This document shows, one piece after another, positions 49,901 through 59,500 of a stretch of DNA of 64,000 nt. Numbering within the stretch: the stretch's first letter is position 1; every line of letters begins with the position of its first letter. Source of the stretch: Aquila chrysaetos chrysaetos (taxonomy: Eukaryota > Chordata > Aves > Accipitriformes > Accipitridae); assembly GCF_900496995.4 (NCBI RefSeq), contig NC_044005.1, positions 51,160,517-51,224,516 of the forward strand, in the 5' to 3' direction. The translations under genes were made by a program, and so were the position numbers. The notes under the pieces were generated by a model. It saw only the letters and a program-made list of their open reading frames with translations. It did no database searches and was not told the DNA's origin.

Positions 49901-52224
49901 CGTTAAGTACTCTGGGGAATTCAGAGAAGTTGGAACAGCCATTGATCAGATTGCTGAAGCTATATGGGAACAGGTTGGTATCTGGTTTTTAATGCAAGAA
50001 TCTTTCTTTCTTGAGCAGACATATCAAATGGTTTCTGTTCAGTGCTGCAAGTGAAAAGCTGGTTCTAGACCTAATGGAGAATGCTTGTGCTGCCAAAGGG
50101 AAAAATCGGCTCAGAAGTGTGACTGCTCTCTTCAGTAAGAGATGCCACACACAAAGAATGTTAAACAAGCTTAGGATATTAGCAAAAAAGTGTTACTTAA
50201 AGCAGCTTGGAGAGTAAAGAGTGGAGGGACTCTTTAAAAATCCTGTTACTTTTTCAGAGCAAGGAATTCTGCTTTTAAAGGTATGTTTAAAGTGATAAAC
50301 TTGCCCTATGAATGTGGTGGATAAAATATCTCAGGTGGTGCAAGAAATGGGGAAGGTGAAACACGGCTGCCCTCTCTCACCTCACCTGATGGTGTGACAC
50401 TGGAGGGCTAATTAGACCTCAGAGAGAACTGGCTGATGACTTGCAGCAACCAGACTGACTTGCAGCAACTGCTACAAGAGGATGTGCAGCAAGTTTCTTC
50501 CTTCAGGAAGACTTGTGTTGTCTGTGACAACTTCAGTTGGTGCAACTGCTGTTGCAAGAAACGCTCGACAGACAAATTCCTGAAAGAAAAGACAACGTGA
50601 GTGTAGGTGTACCAAAGCTGGAGGAGAAAACCTTCTGTACAGAGATTTTGCTGCCTGAATCCAGTTGACACAGCTGTGCCAGTAAAACCAATGTAGAGAA
50701 TTCCTGACCAACTCCTACAAGTAGTGTTTGGAGCATTGTGAGTAGCTATGTCCAGTGTCAACAGAAGGGAAACACTTTGGTGCTGTTGTTACTAGAAATA
50801 AAGGGCTCACTGAACTTACCTGGGATGACATTAAAATGGGTTCTACAAGGTACAAGCAAATAACTGGAGCCTTCTATGCAGAGGCTCTCTTCTACATCTG
50901 AAAAATGACTCTGTTCAAGGCTCATCGTAGGCAGTAGGTACACTAGACCTGTCTGAGCAACCAGGTAAGGTTATGAGTTCCACTGGAGTGGAAAAAGTGG
51001 ATTTCTAATAGTAGGAGGGAATTGAGCATCAAGGTACTAAATTTTGAGTTACACCCCTAACTAGTGATTAAAATTGAGGCTCTCGCTGTACCACCATAGC
51101 TTCTTGCTTTGGAGCTTGGGGCTGAGGAGCACTGCAAGAAAAGTGGAAGGTGTCAGTTCTATGCGTGGTTCTCACTGAGTGCAGCTGCTGCTTGCTGTAG
51201 GATACTTAGAGCACATAAGGCTTGATGTGACTGCTGACTTATCCTGGAAGGGGGAGAACTTGGCTTATGCTAGGAGGAGCTTCCCTTTTGTTGGGCTAGA
51301 TGAAGGGGGTCTCCAAAACTGCTTGCTGGTGGTGGCATTACAGTTGCACATCACCAATAATATGCAGAGCACGTCCAGGTCCTGTCTGAGTCACTCTGAT
51401 TATATACCGTGTTCTTGTGACGATTGATTTTTCTGAATCTCTGCCTTTCTTTTCCCTCCTTGCTTCAGAGGAATCCCAGGAAGGTGAGAAGTTACTGGCA
51501 ATTAGTTTCTTTTTCTGAACTTGATTGACTTTTTCTGCTGCCTTCTAAGAGCCGCTTTTCCTAACAGCTCAATTCGTGTTTTAGGTGTTTTCCAAACTCT
51601 TTGAAGTCCTTAGACGCCGAACGATTCGCCGTGCTCTTACATCAGTGCCGCGACAGCGACTCTCATCCAACAATAACAAGAAGAAAAACTAGCCAGTATT
51701 TTTAACTTTCTTTCTGTATCTGAAGTGTTCACACTTACACATATAGGACAATAAGCTGGACCGTCTGGGCCGGTCTGCATAAATGCTGTAACCATACCAG
51801 ACTGATGCTGCATATAGGGTATGGAATTGCACATCCATCTTCTAGGAACTGTAAAGTGGTTTGAATTCAGTGAAATACTGCTGTATAGGAGGGATCTCAC
51901 TTGTGTCCATAGCATGTGACTGATTTAACCTCATTACTGTAGCAGCAAAACTCATTTCTCTTTCAGTTCATGCCAGTTTGTGTCAGACTTCAGCATTCTA
52001 AGTTTTTTCATTATTTCAAGTCTCATCTCTTTGTATGCTTTTATATTTTATTTTCCTTGGTTACCTCATTTTTTTTTTTCTTTTGCACATTTCTCATTCC
52101 ACAGGTGTTGAAGCCCATGAGTGATAATTTGATGGAGGATCATATGAGGCAGTCTGTAAAAAACTCTATCAAAGCAGGCCTGACCGAGCAGGTGTCTCAC
52201 CATGCCAGACTAAAGACAGACTGA
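13912..52224 (+). CDS. ATL2: Atlastin-2, ER membrane-fusion GTPase (13 spliced coding exons)
   Basis: Atlastins are dynamin-superfamily GTPases that tether and fuse ER tubules. The spliced frame joins 13 exons into 576 aa (human about 583). The order is: an acidic N-terminus (residues 25-49); G1/P-loop GAFRKGKS (94-101); the G2 region with ERETTG (137-142); G3 DTQG (166-169); G4 RD (237-238); the three-helix middle domain; two closely spaced membrane hairpin segments at about 470-490 and 493-513; and a cytosolic amphipathic tail. The family call is ATL2 rather than ATL1 or ATL3 because of the residues around [19 protein letters not shown] and the C-terminus ending HHARLKTD. All exon phases close and all introns are GT-AG. 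The start is the first ATG in the CpG island, has a MAE-type N-terminus like mammalian ATL2 and overlaps a YY1 motif. An alternative last exon at 51585-51692 gives a second tail. The N-terminal residues before 50 are poorly conserved, and an extra small exon in intron 1 cannot be excluded. Confidence 0.96.
19027..19043. repeat. Poly-T tract in intron 1
   Basis: A 17-base T run preceded by TTTGGGGTTTTTTTT and GTGTG. It is simple sequence. On the opposite strand it could be the A-tail remnant of a retroposed copy, but no element body was recognised beside it. Confidence 0.7.
30326..30343. repeat. Poly-T tract near the end of intron 1
   Basis: An 18-base T run followed by CCCCC, about 400 bp before the exon 2 acceptor. 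It is too far upstream to act as the polypyrimidine tract and is read as simple sequence. Confidence 0.7.
30751..31031 (+). CDS. ATL2: ATL2 coding exon 2 (acidic segment and P-loop)
   Basis: 281 nt, phase 1 in and phase 0 out, residues 21-114. It begins G-K-H-Y, then six glutamates, then the hexapeptide ALPDSD twice, encoded by an 18-bp near-perfect tandem repeat at 30780-30815. From residue 50 it is strongly atlastin: [19 protein letters not shown] and the G1 motif GAFRKGKS at 94-101. The donor is AGG|GTGAGT. Confidence 0.97.
34171..34230. repeat. (CAAA)n simple repeat in ATL2 intron 2
   Basis: A tract built from CAAA and CAAAA units with few interruptions. It is bracketed by two copies of AAAAAAAACCCCAAACAA about 70 bp apart (34161 and 34231). 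It lies upstream of exon 3 and is complementary to a GTTT tract downstream of exon 4. Confidence 0.8.
35777..35911 (+). CDS. ATL2: ATL2 coding exon 3 (switch region)
   Basis: 135 nt, phase 0, residues 115-159. It contains [16 protein letters not shown] and [10 protein letters not shown], the conserved G2/switch-1 neighbourhood of atlastins. It starts TSPCW, where mammalian ATL2 has DSQSW. The acceptor is TTTTGTAG and the donor AAG|GTAAGT. Confidence 0.97.
37365..37469 (+). CDS. ATL2: ATL2 coding exon 4 (G3 motif)
   Basis: 105 nt, phase 0, residues 160-194. It contains [10 protein letters not shown], with the catalytic-site G3 motif DTQG at 166-169, followed by [20 protein letters not shown]. 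The donor is CAG|GTGAGA. Confidence 0.98.
37608..37626. repeat. Poly-A tract in ATL2 intron 4
   Basis: A 19-base A run, then GAAAAAG, 140 bp after exon 4. It is simple sequence. No retroposon body was recognised upstream of it. Confidence 0.7.
38055..38097. repeat. (GTTT)n simple repeat in ATL2 intron 4
   Basis: A run of GTTT units with one GGCT interruption, preceded by GGGGTTTTTTTT. It is the reverse complement in type of the CAAA tract at 34171-34230, so the two can pair in the pre-mRNA and bracket exons 3 and 4. Confidence 0.8.
38651..38701 (+). CDS. ATL2: ATL2 coding exon 5
   Basis: 51 nt, phase 0, residues 195-211, reading [17 protein letters not shown]. This 17-residue exon is almost invariant among atlastins. 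The acceptor is TTTTGCAG and the donor CAG|GTAAGA. Confidence 0.98.
40850..40906 (+). CDS. ATL2: ATL2 coding exon 6
   Basis: 57 nt, phase 0, residues 212-230, reading [19 protein letters not shown], part of the GTPase domain. The acceptor is TCTATCAG and the donor CAG|GTAACT. Confidence 0.98.
41816..41908 (+). CDS. ATL2: ATL2 coding exon 7 (G4 motif)
   Basis: 93 nt, phase 0, residues 231-261. It begins [18 protein letters not shown] and includes the atlastin guanine-specificity dipeptide RD at 237-238. The donor is CAG|GTAAGT. Confidence 0.98.
42174..42312 (+). CDS. ATL2: ATL2 coding exon 8
   Basis: 139 nt, phase 0 in and phase 1 out, residues 262-307. It includes [20 protein letters not shown] and [14 protein letters not shown]. 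The donor is AATG|GTAGGA, and the frame continues into D-I-D-E-D-F of exon 9. Confidence 0.97.
43168..43295 (+). CDS. ATL2: ATL2 coding exon 9
   Basis: 128 nt, phase 1 in and phase 0 out, residues 308-350. It reads [20 protein letters not shown] and then [20 protein letters not shown], the linker from the GTPase domain into the middle domain. The donor is AAG|GTAAGC. Confidence 0.98.
43917..43942. repeat. Poly-T tract in ATL2 intron 9
   Basis: A 26-base T run, the longest homopolymer in the window. Its length in the assembly is likely to be approximate. Confidence 0.75.
45496..45552 (+). CDS. ATL2: ATL2 coding exon 10
   Basis: 57 nt, phase 0, residues 351-369, reading [19 protein letters not shown]. 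It is identical in atlastins from memory. The donor CAG|GTATTT is weaker than consensus after the GT. Confidence 0.98.
46801..46872 (+). CDS. ATL2: ATL2 coding exon 11
   Basis: 72 nt, phase 0, residues 370-393, beginning [19 protein letters not shown] and part of the three-helix middle domain. The acceptor is TTTTCTAG and the donor CAG|GTATGA. Confidence 0.97.
49542..49973 (+). CDS. ATL2: ATL2 coding exon 12 (middle domain end and membrane hairpin)
   Basis: 432 nt, phase 0, residues 394-537. It opens [17 protein letters not shown] and contains [17 protein letters not shown] and the conserved [13 protein letters not shown] entry into two hydrophobic segments (about 470-490 and 493-513). It then gives the start of the cytosolic tail, [20 protein letters not shown]. 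The donor is CAG|GTTGGT, lacking the usual A or G at +3. Confidence 0.97.
51585..51692 (+). CDS. ATL2: ATL2 alternative terminal coding exon 13a (isoform 2 tail)
   Basis: The acceptor GTTTTAG is followed in phase 0 by 35 codons and TAG. The encoded tail begins VFSKLFEV, is rich in Arg and ends [13 protein letters not shown]. From memory it corresponds to the alternative C-terminus of human ATL2 isoform 2, which also ends in SSNNNKKKN. Its use instead of exon 13b would give 572 aa and remove the amphipathic/autoinhibitory tail. No AATAAA lies between this stop and exon 13b, so it is either a cassette exon (a possible donor CCA|GTATTT begins at 51697) or part of a longer terminal exon. Confidence 0.85.
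   Translation: MFSKLFEVLRRRTIRRALTSVPRQRLSSNNNKKKN
52105..52224 (+). CDS. ATL2: ATL2 terminal coding exon 13b (main C-terminal tail)
   Basis: The acceptor TTCCACAG leads in phase 0 into 39 codons and TGA. The tail starts [20 protein letters not shown] and ends [10 protein letters not shown]. It forms the amphipathic helix that helps fusion in atlastins and, in mammalian ATL1/ATL2, C-terminal sequence that can be autoinhibitory. It is the usual ATL2 C-terminus. Confidence 0.97.
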   Translation: MLKPMSDNLMEDHMRQSVKNSIKAGLTEQVSHHARLKTD

Positions 52225-53400
52225 CAGTTCATCTCCTCTTCAACTCTGCCCTCTCATCCTAGACATGCTTGCTGTACCATGAGAACTCAATAATAAAAAA
52301 AAAAAAAATAAAAATAAACCAAAGTTTACAATCAACTGTAGAAGTAGTTTAGTGTGACTGGCTTCACAGATTGCTGCCATCACCTGGGAAGAGTAAGTTT
52401 GTCAGTGCTCTGCTTCTAAGACAAACTGGTGCCATGGAGACGGCTGGGGGTGGGAGGGCGGGTGTCTGTTATACGTATAGTCCTGGTGAACTGTGTATGT
52501 GTGTGTTTGGGGGTGGGGGGGTCGGGATCTTCCCCCCAGTGTTTGAGTTGATGCAGTCTCTGGCTTACAGTGGGAATCTGTCCTCTGCAGGAGGTAATTT
52601 CAGGGAAGTACAACAATCAGACCCACATAAGGTGTGCTCTCACCAAATGTACCCAGCTCCACACCATCCCCATGCCACCTGTAAGGAGTGTTTCTGTGTC
52701 TGGAGTGTATCAAGTCGGTGAAGCCATTAGAGCCACTACATTATAATATGTATCTTGCTTTATTGCCTTTTATACCAGTGTTACACAAATGCATGTATTG
52801 GTTCCGCACGCCGCCGACGGCAGAACTGACTTGTAGGGGAGGCAGTGGGTCGGAGCATATGGTGTCTTGCCTTGAACTTGCAGACCTGGTCCCGAGGGAG
52901 GTGCATATCAGAACTGAGCTGTCTTTTTCTGCAGTTTAGCCTTCATGTATATAATATTGCCATTAATTCTACTGGGGGAGAAATTCCATCCAAAAATGTT
53001 GCCTACAGCTACCAAGCAATGAGTTAGGATTGTCTGTACAGTGTGTTTAGTTTTTATTTTTTAAGAAATCACAGATAGGGCATGTATATGAAATATAAAT
53101 ATATAAATACAATTTTGTATCAAAGTTTTGTAGTTTATGGCAAAACCTGGTTCTGTGGTAGCTAAGTGCAGTCCCTGTAAAGGAATGTTTGTGGCTCATG
53201 TAAATGTGTGAATGCATCAATAATTTGAAGTTTTTTGATATATTTGTGATATTTACCTGCCTTGAGCACTGCAATCTCTCACCCCCTTGGGAAAATCAGT
53301 GGGAATGTTTGTTGTGAAACTCGTCTTCTGTTGCATTTTAAAGTTATTTCCTGTAATTTATTTTCAGTACATGATTAAAATCAGTTGTGTATATATGAAA
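52225..53400 (+). other. ATL2 3' UTR (probable extent)
   Basis: A/T-rich DNA follows the stop, with stretches of long-3'-UTR character: no open frame, many TTT/ATTT segments, a PUMILIO-type TGTATATA at 53388-53395 and an ATTAAA at 53374-53379. A GT/GGGGTGGGGGG tract lies at about 52496-52520. Mammalian ATL2 has long 3' UTRs, but the end point here is inferred. Confidence 0.45.
52292..52318 (+). terminator. Proximal polyadenylation signals of ATL2
   Basis: Three AATAAA hexamers occur in an A-rich run (52292-52297, 52307-52312, 52313-52318), starting 68 bases after the main stop. The genomic A-tract may also cause oligo-dT internal priming, so cDNA ends mapped here should be treated with care. 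Alternative distal signals are ATTAAA at 53374 and 54066. Confidence 0.55.
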
Positions 53401-54360
53401 TGAAATTCGTGCTTATTTTTAGAAGATGTTCGAGTATGTATTCTACTACATAAACTATGTCAAATACTTATCCTGACAATTATATGAACAAATTGTCTAT
53501 TGTACTTCATAGCTTTCTATTGAAGCTGATGTTCCTCTCATGCTTGTCTCTGAAAGATGACATCTGTCTAGCTCATATCCCCTCCCTGTATAGGAAAACT
53601 CTCTGGTATTCTAAAGCACGCTTCTTGACTTGTGGAGTTGCTTGTCAGCTTCTGCCCTCCAACAACTGTATCATTCTGAAATCTTGGTACCAGCTCTGTT
53701 TTCACTCTTGACTAAATCAGTATCAACTAAGGCATTTTCAGATGTGTGGAGTGTAAAGGCAGCTAAATAATTAACTGCTGTAGTTTCAGCTGGAAATGAC
53801 TGTGTGCAATAGCTGGGTTTTTTGCATTCCTAAATGGTAACAATTTCCATCAACATTTGAGCTTCATCAGTCTCCCCTCTCTTCGAGTGAGGGAAATCAC
53901 CTGTCTAGGACTAAAGCAATTGCACTGTGACTTTTGTACCATAAAGAACTGCCGGGGAGTGGTGGTTACCTGCCCTCTGGAGAGGAGGGCTCAGCTCCAG
54001 GTGAATGATGCTGAAGATGAGGTAGGAATGTTGCATTTTATGATATCTTCTCTCAAACTGTACAGATTAAATACTGTTATTTAAACAATCTAATGCTTTG
54101 GTGGTGAATCTCTTTTCTTTGTTAGTCAAATGACTAGAGTCATGTAGGGGTCTTAAGAGGGCCATGCTTGCCTTTGCTTCTTGTGTTCTCCGGGAAGGTA
54201 CGAGTTGGATCTGAGGCTGTGCCATGCCCTGCAGTGACGGTGAGAGCGGAACTCTGTCCAGGATGGGGACAGTGAAGCTGAAAGGCTTTATCCAGGCTCT
54301 GTCCTTCTAGTAGAGGACTGAAACAGGGTGTGTGGGGGGAGAGTTCCTGAATGCTGTGCC
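53401..54360. other. Gap between converging genes, nothing recognised
   Basis: A/T-balanced sequence without an exon or recognisable repeat. It could hold distal ATL2 3' UTR up to an ATTAAA at 54066-54071. Confidence 0.5.
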
Positions 54361-54369
54361 AAGAAGGTG

Positions 54370-55380
54370 CAGAATTAATGGAAAAACCCTCCAACTTTGT
54401 GGGAGGGAGGGATCAAAGGTGGGAAAAGGGAGGGGCCAAGGTGATTTTTGGGAGGAGCTAGTGTAGGAAACAAATGATTAGGGGGTTAAAAGGGGCTGGT
54501 CATGTGGCAACAGGTTGCTGGTGAGTGTTCTTGTCTGGGCCGTTTTCTCCATTAACTCCCTTTCTCAGCCCCTTCCTGGGAGCAGGAGGGACTCCATTCT
54601 ATGTGCAGGTGTGGCCAAGCACCAGCAGCTGGCATGGGACCCTGGGTCATGGGCTGTTTGTTCGGAGCGCCAGCAGACTGGAGCGAGTGGAAAGCAAGTG
54701 CCAGCAGCTGTGAGTGAGTCTCAGTGTATGAGTATCAAGCCAGACTTGGCCTGCAAGCTGGGTGTTGAAGCAGCCCCAAGTCTGGGCTGGGTATGTCTGT
54801 TTCTGCAGGAGGCAACTGGAGGGACCAGGAGGTCCAGGCTAACTCTGGAGGGTCTGGGGCTCAACCGAGACCGGTTTGGTGGGGTGTGCGTCTGTGCACA
54901 TGTGTGCCTCCCTCTGTGGGAAGCAACCAGACGCGGAAGAGCCTCCAAGGGCCAGTTGTGGCTGAAGGCCAGTTACCAAGGGCACCCACAGTGGGCGTGG
55001 GTGAGGGTAGGCTGAACCGGCAACTGGAGTGGGCTGTAGGCCATGTCCATGTGCCTGCTACTGGAGCAGACTGGTGCTCCAGAGGCCAGCTACTGGATGA
55101 ACTGAGCCTCCTTGCCCAGTTACCGGAGGGAGCCACAGCTTGTGGGTGCGTGTTTATTTCCTGCTAACAGACCTTCATCCTGATCAGCTGGAGGGGGACA
55201 GGACGAGGGCAGTGGTGCCATTTGACCTGTACAGGTGGCGTGTGCCCCCTGGGGAGGCTGGTTCAGCCTTGCTGCTGGCTGCATGTGGGGGCATGAAGTG
55301 GTAGCAGCCTCATCTCTATTGGGCAACCCCTTACAATTAGCATCCTTAGTAAATGAGGTTAGCATTTCTCAACTCTTGCC
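54370..55380. repeat. GC-rich repeat-like block, possible old LTR
   Basis: This 1-kb block differs in composition from both flanks. It holds degenerate recurring words (CCAGCAGCTG at 54620 and 54700; CCAGTTACC at 54970 and 55119; CAACTGGAG at 54824 and 55021; CTACTGGA at 55057 and 55090). Near its left side is GGTTAAAAGGGGCTGG, which resembles the TATA-box region of an avian retroviral LTR. No primer-binding site, gag/pol frame or clear target duplication was seen. The identity is unresolved. Confidence 0.35.
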
Positions 55381-56320
55381 TATGTACTGTTAAGAACATC
55401 GGGATCGTGCACGGAGCAGGTACAAGGGAACAGAAAAACTTCACTAGTGCAATACATGGGGGCATAAAGGAGATAAGACACTCACTTACTCTACCCAGGG
55501 CTATTCCATGACTGACTCAGGAAAGGAGCTCCAAGAGCTGTTCCAGTTCTGTGCAAACTGGTGCCATCCTAAGGCCTTGCTTCCCCCATCTTCCCTGAGC
55601 AAGCAGAAACCAATTTAACAGAAAAAGTGTACAGTAAAACATGCTTTCTTACCCCCCACCAGCAGCATAGCTCTGACCAACTCGTGCCTCAATAAGGATA
55701 CAGCAGAGCTCAGTAGGAAAGCTACAGGGAAGGTGCTACAGCTGGCAAAGTACAGCATAGTGCTGTGGGGAGACAGATGAAGGGAGATGACTGGGAAGAT
55801 GTAACAAGCTACAGCATCAGAAAGGGGCGAAGGCAATAAGATACTTGCTCTTTCTGTTACTGCAGGAAATGCTGATGAGAATAACTTGATGCCAGCTGGA
55901 GAAATACAGAGGCACTCACCCTTCCAAGTGCCTGCTCAAGTCCCTGGGAGGGGAAATACTCATCCGGAGCAATGAGTGATGTGATTTCTGGCTCCAGAAA
56001 GGCATAAACAACAGGAAATTTCTTTTCTGGCTATCTTGTAACTCAATTTTCTTAGAGCAGGCTAGGGCCAGGCCACAGATTTTTCCTGTAGATGGCTGAT
56101 CCTTAGAGTCAAGTTAAGGGAACTAAAAAGTACATCAGGTAGCATGGCACAGCGATAATGGAAGGGTGGAGAACAGGAAGCCCTGTATTTTATGAACCTA
56201 GATATGCTGAGTGTCCAATGTTTTTTTTTTTTGGTTGTGCTAGACAAGTATGGCAGTATCTCAAAACTTCCTGCCTGTTACTATCTTAGGTTAAAGTAAT
56301 TAAGCACAGGTTATGGTAAA
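55381..56320. other. Intergenic downstream of EIF4A3, nothing recognised
   Basis: No exon or recognisable mobile element. A short T run lies at 56220-56232. The two genes end toward each other across this space. Confidence 0.5.
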
Positions 56321-56333
56321 ACTTCCTTTTTTT

Positions 56334-56339
56334 TTTATT
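56334..56339 (-). terminator. EIF4A3 polyadenylation signal
   Basis: TTTATT on the + strand is AATAAA on the - strand, about 160 bases after the EIF4A3 stop. This gives a short 3' UTR and a cleavage site expected near 56310-56325. Confidence 0.75.
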
Positions 56340-56501
56340 GAAAAACATGGGTGGGAGAAAAGACATTATTTACACAAGTTCCCAAGTGCAGCTCAACTCA
56401 AGAACATATGACCAGCAATATGATAAAAGGATGTGGGTCCAAAACAGAATTATGGAGGCTACCAAACAGTACGAGTACAACTCTCTGGTAAACACAGACC
56501 T

Positions 56502-56518
56502 TCAGATAAGATCAGCAA
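56502..56518 (-). CDS. EIF4A3: EIF4A3 terminal coding exon 12
   Basis: Only 17 coding nt follow the acceptor TTTTCAG. They complete Val-408 and give ADLI and TGA, the invariant C-terminus of EIF4A3. It is too short to appear as an open frame and was located by phase and the family ending. Confidence 0.95.
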
Positions 56519-59500
56519 CTGAAAAGAGAGAAAATGAGAGAAGGTAAGTATGCACTGACCGTGCTAAGAGCCACAGCCCCGCAGTACAGCGCACCTACTG
56601 CTGCTCCCAGGTTCTTCCCCAGGGGAAGCAAAGATAGGTCAGCCTTGGGAATGAGGCACGTGGCAAAACAAAACATCTGGCATTTCTCTTTCAGGTGCAG
56701 CACACCAGTTCCCAACTGGAGGACGGCAGCAGCCTCACTGGGGCTGGCCTGCACTCACCGTTCATGGGCATCTCGTCTATCTGGGTGGAGTAGTACTGCT
56801 CGATGTCTCGCAGGATGCGGATGTCGTCATTCTTCACAAAGTTGATTGCTACACCTTTTCGGCCGTATCTGCCTGACCGGCCAATTCTGTGGAGGCAGAA
56901 GGAAGGAGAGAATGGAGCCACCTTGGGGAAGGGTAATCCAGCCACACCCCCCCATGCAAAGGCCGATCTTACCTGTGTATGTAGAGTTCTCTGTTGTTGG
57001 GTAAGTCGTAGTTAATGATCAGGGACACCTGAGGCACATCCAGACCTCTAGCCCAAACATCTGTTGAAATAAGGACTCGGCTGCAAAAAGAAGGGGATGG
57101 TTACAGCTATTCCACCTGGCTGAGGTGGGTGTGAGAGCTGAGAAGTTGTAGTCCCCAGCACAGGGCATCCCCTGCTATTCTGTGCTCCTCCCTGCCCCCA
57201 GCACACTGCAGCATCCACACTTTTGCTGCTGTCCCATGCAGCATCACCAAACTTCAGTGAAGACAGGTAGTACTAAGACAGCTTTCATCTTTCAGAAAAA
57301 ATATGATGCTTCTAAGAGTTTAAAATACAGAGGACAGAGCCCAAATATTTTTCTTTACTTACTTTAAATGCATCAACTCCCAACCTCTTCAGCAAAATAA
57401 AACAGTCTACTACTATGCCTAGAAGTATGAGCATCCCTCCTTGCAAACCCTGTGACACCGCAGGGGGATAGATGGCAATCGGAGCTCTTCCTAATTTGAG
57501 CCTAACAAGGCCTTCAGAGAGGAGAGGTATGGGGGTTTCTGAGGCCTGTTCCCTTCAGACGCTAGAAGAAATCCTGCCCTGAGGTAGCAATGCTGTAAGC
57601 AACACCATTTAAGGCACTTACCTCGCGCCAGATCTGAACTCTTTCATGATGGACTCCCTCTCCTTTTGCGGCATGTCCCCATGCATGGATGAAACTGTGA
57701 AGTTGGCTTCTCTCATCTTCTCTGTGAGCCAGTCTACCTGTGCATACAGCCAAGCAGCCTGGGTTAGCTCTTTGCTCAGGACAGCCAAATGCACTAGTTG
57801 TGCTTAGAAAATGTTTGCAGAGGCACATGCTGGTAAGGACTGAGAGACACTTTAACAAGCATTTTGGAGCTAAAGGAAGTAAATAATCCTTACAAGGCAT
57901 CGGCTGTATGACACAGGGCTCCAAGAGCCCTGAAAGGAAAGGAGTTAAGGGCATTTATTCAGAACATGTGGTTTTGTTTCAGGGATTATAAGCAATTAGA
58001 GTAAGAAGCACATTCTTACCTAATCAGCTCTACTTCTCTAAAAAGGCAATTCCTGCCAAGTCTATCGGGTCTGCCTATAACCAGTTGTTTAAGCTAGGCA
58101 CATCCCAAAGACAAACGTTTAACCTCTGTTCTTACTAAACTATTCCCAAACGGGGAAACAACCAGACCTTTTAACTGGATTTGTCCCAGCATTCTCCTCT
58201 GAGCCACCCTCAGAAAGTACCATGCCCATCTGATGGCTGCTGTACCTTTCTCTTGGTGTTACAGAAGATGACAGCCTGGGTGATTGTGAGCGTGTCATAG
58301 AGATCGCACAAGGTGTCAAACTTCCATTCTTCCCTCTCCACAGCCACGAAAAACTGCTTGATTCCTTCAAGGGTCAGCTCATCACTGTAGGGAAGAACAA
58401 CAGCGATACCACACTACAAGCAGGTGAATGTATACAATGCAGTTAGAAGGGCTGGGTGTGCTTCAGCGGAGATCAGGCCTCTGCCCTGTGTGCTGTGGGT
58501 TGCTGGATCTATGTGCAAGTCCAAGTTGTTCTAGAAAGTCCCCAGAGAAGTCTGCTCTAGGAAGGGCCTTGAACATGACCCATGCAACAGAGACTAGAAC
58601 TGGGGCACCCCCTCTGCACTGGGTAGCCAGCTTCAAAGGGAAATGTTTCTGTTCTCATCGTTTTTACATTCAAGCTTCTTGACAAGAGAGACTCAAGAAA
58701 GGAAAATGGGGCAGTGTAAGAAATCAGGCAAGAGGGAGGCTCCTCCCGTCAGGCTGTCTACACTTACTCCTCCTGACTCCTGCTGAGTTGCAGTGCATGA
58801 GGACCTGTGACATCACCAGACATAAGCTGCACCTCCAAAGGCCTTCAGTGTCAGTCAGCTAAAGGCTTTTCTGGCTTGCTATCTAACAGCAAATTAATGG
58901 AGGAGACCTACAAAAATCCTCTGGAGGAGCACAGGAATTGGGTAGGTGTGAGAGATGGATTTCCAGAAGAGACTGCTATACGTAGGGAGTATGAGGGGGC
59001 GGGGGGGCAGTCAGGCTGAGCAGCAGTGAACAGAACTGGACAACGAAAAAGTCAGAGAGACGAGTCGGCCTCTGCTAGAAAACAGGACACGAGGATGTCT
59101 GCAAACACCTAGGCAAACTGCAATGGAGAGAAGGAACGTGAGAGAGACTCTGCGTGTTTAAGTTGGTTAATACCGTGAACTGCCCAGGGCTGGACCAACT
59201 CAAAGAGCTCCTGTTATTTCCAAGGAAACTCACTCACCGTTTCACCAAGATGCGAATGGGGTCTGTCATGAATTTGTTGGTCATCTCCAGGATTTCATGA
59301 GGCAAAGTGGCGCTGATCAGAACCACCTGTGTAGCTGGAGGCAAGTATCTGTACACATCATAAATCTGCTCCTTAAAACCTGAAAAGCAAATCAAGTAGC
59401 ACAGAACAGTTAGCACATTTTTCTCTCAAATATCCTGCTCTTTCACAGTTTGATCTGAAATCCAGTATTTGGCCTACGCTATGACATGAACATTAACGAG

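Larger units (their letters stand above)
31032..52104 (+). other. ATL2 introns 2-12, non-coding content
   Basis: All introns between exons 2 and 13b are GT-AG. Outside the exons and simple repeats listed, nothing else is recognised. A further T run lies at 45010-45023. The 197-codon antisense open frame at 48174-48767 in intron 11 has no recognisable domain. No snoRNA or microRNA hairpin was identified by eye, though small RNAs are easy to miss. Confidence 0.7.
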
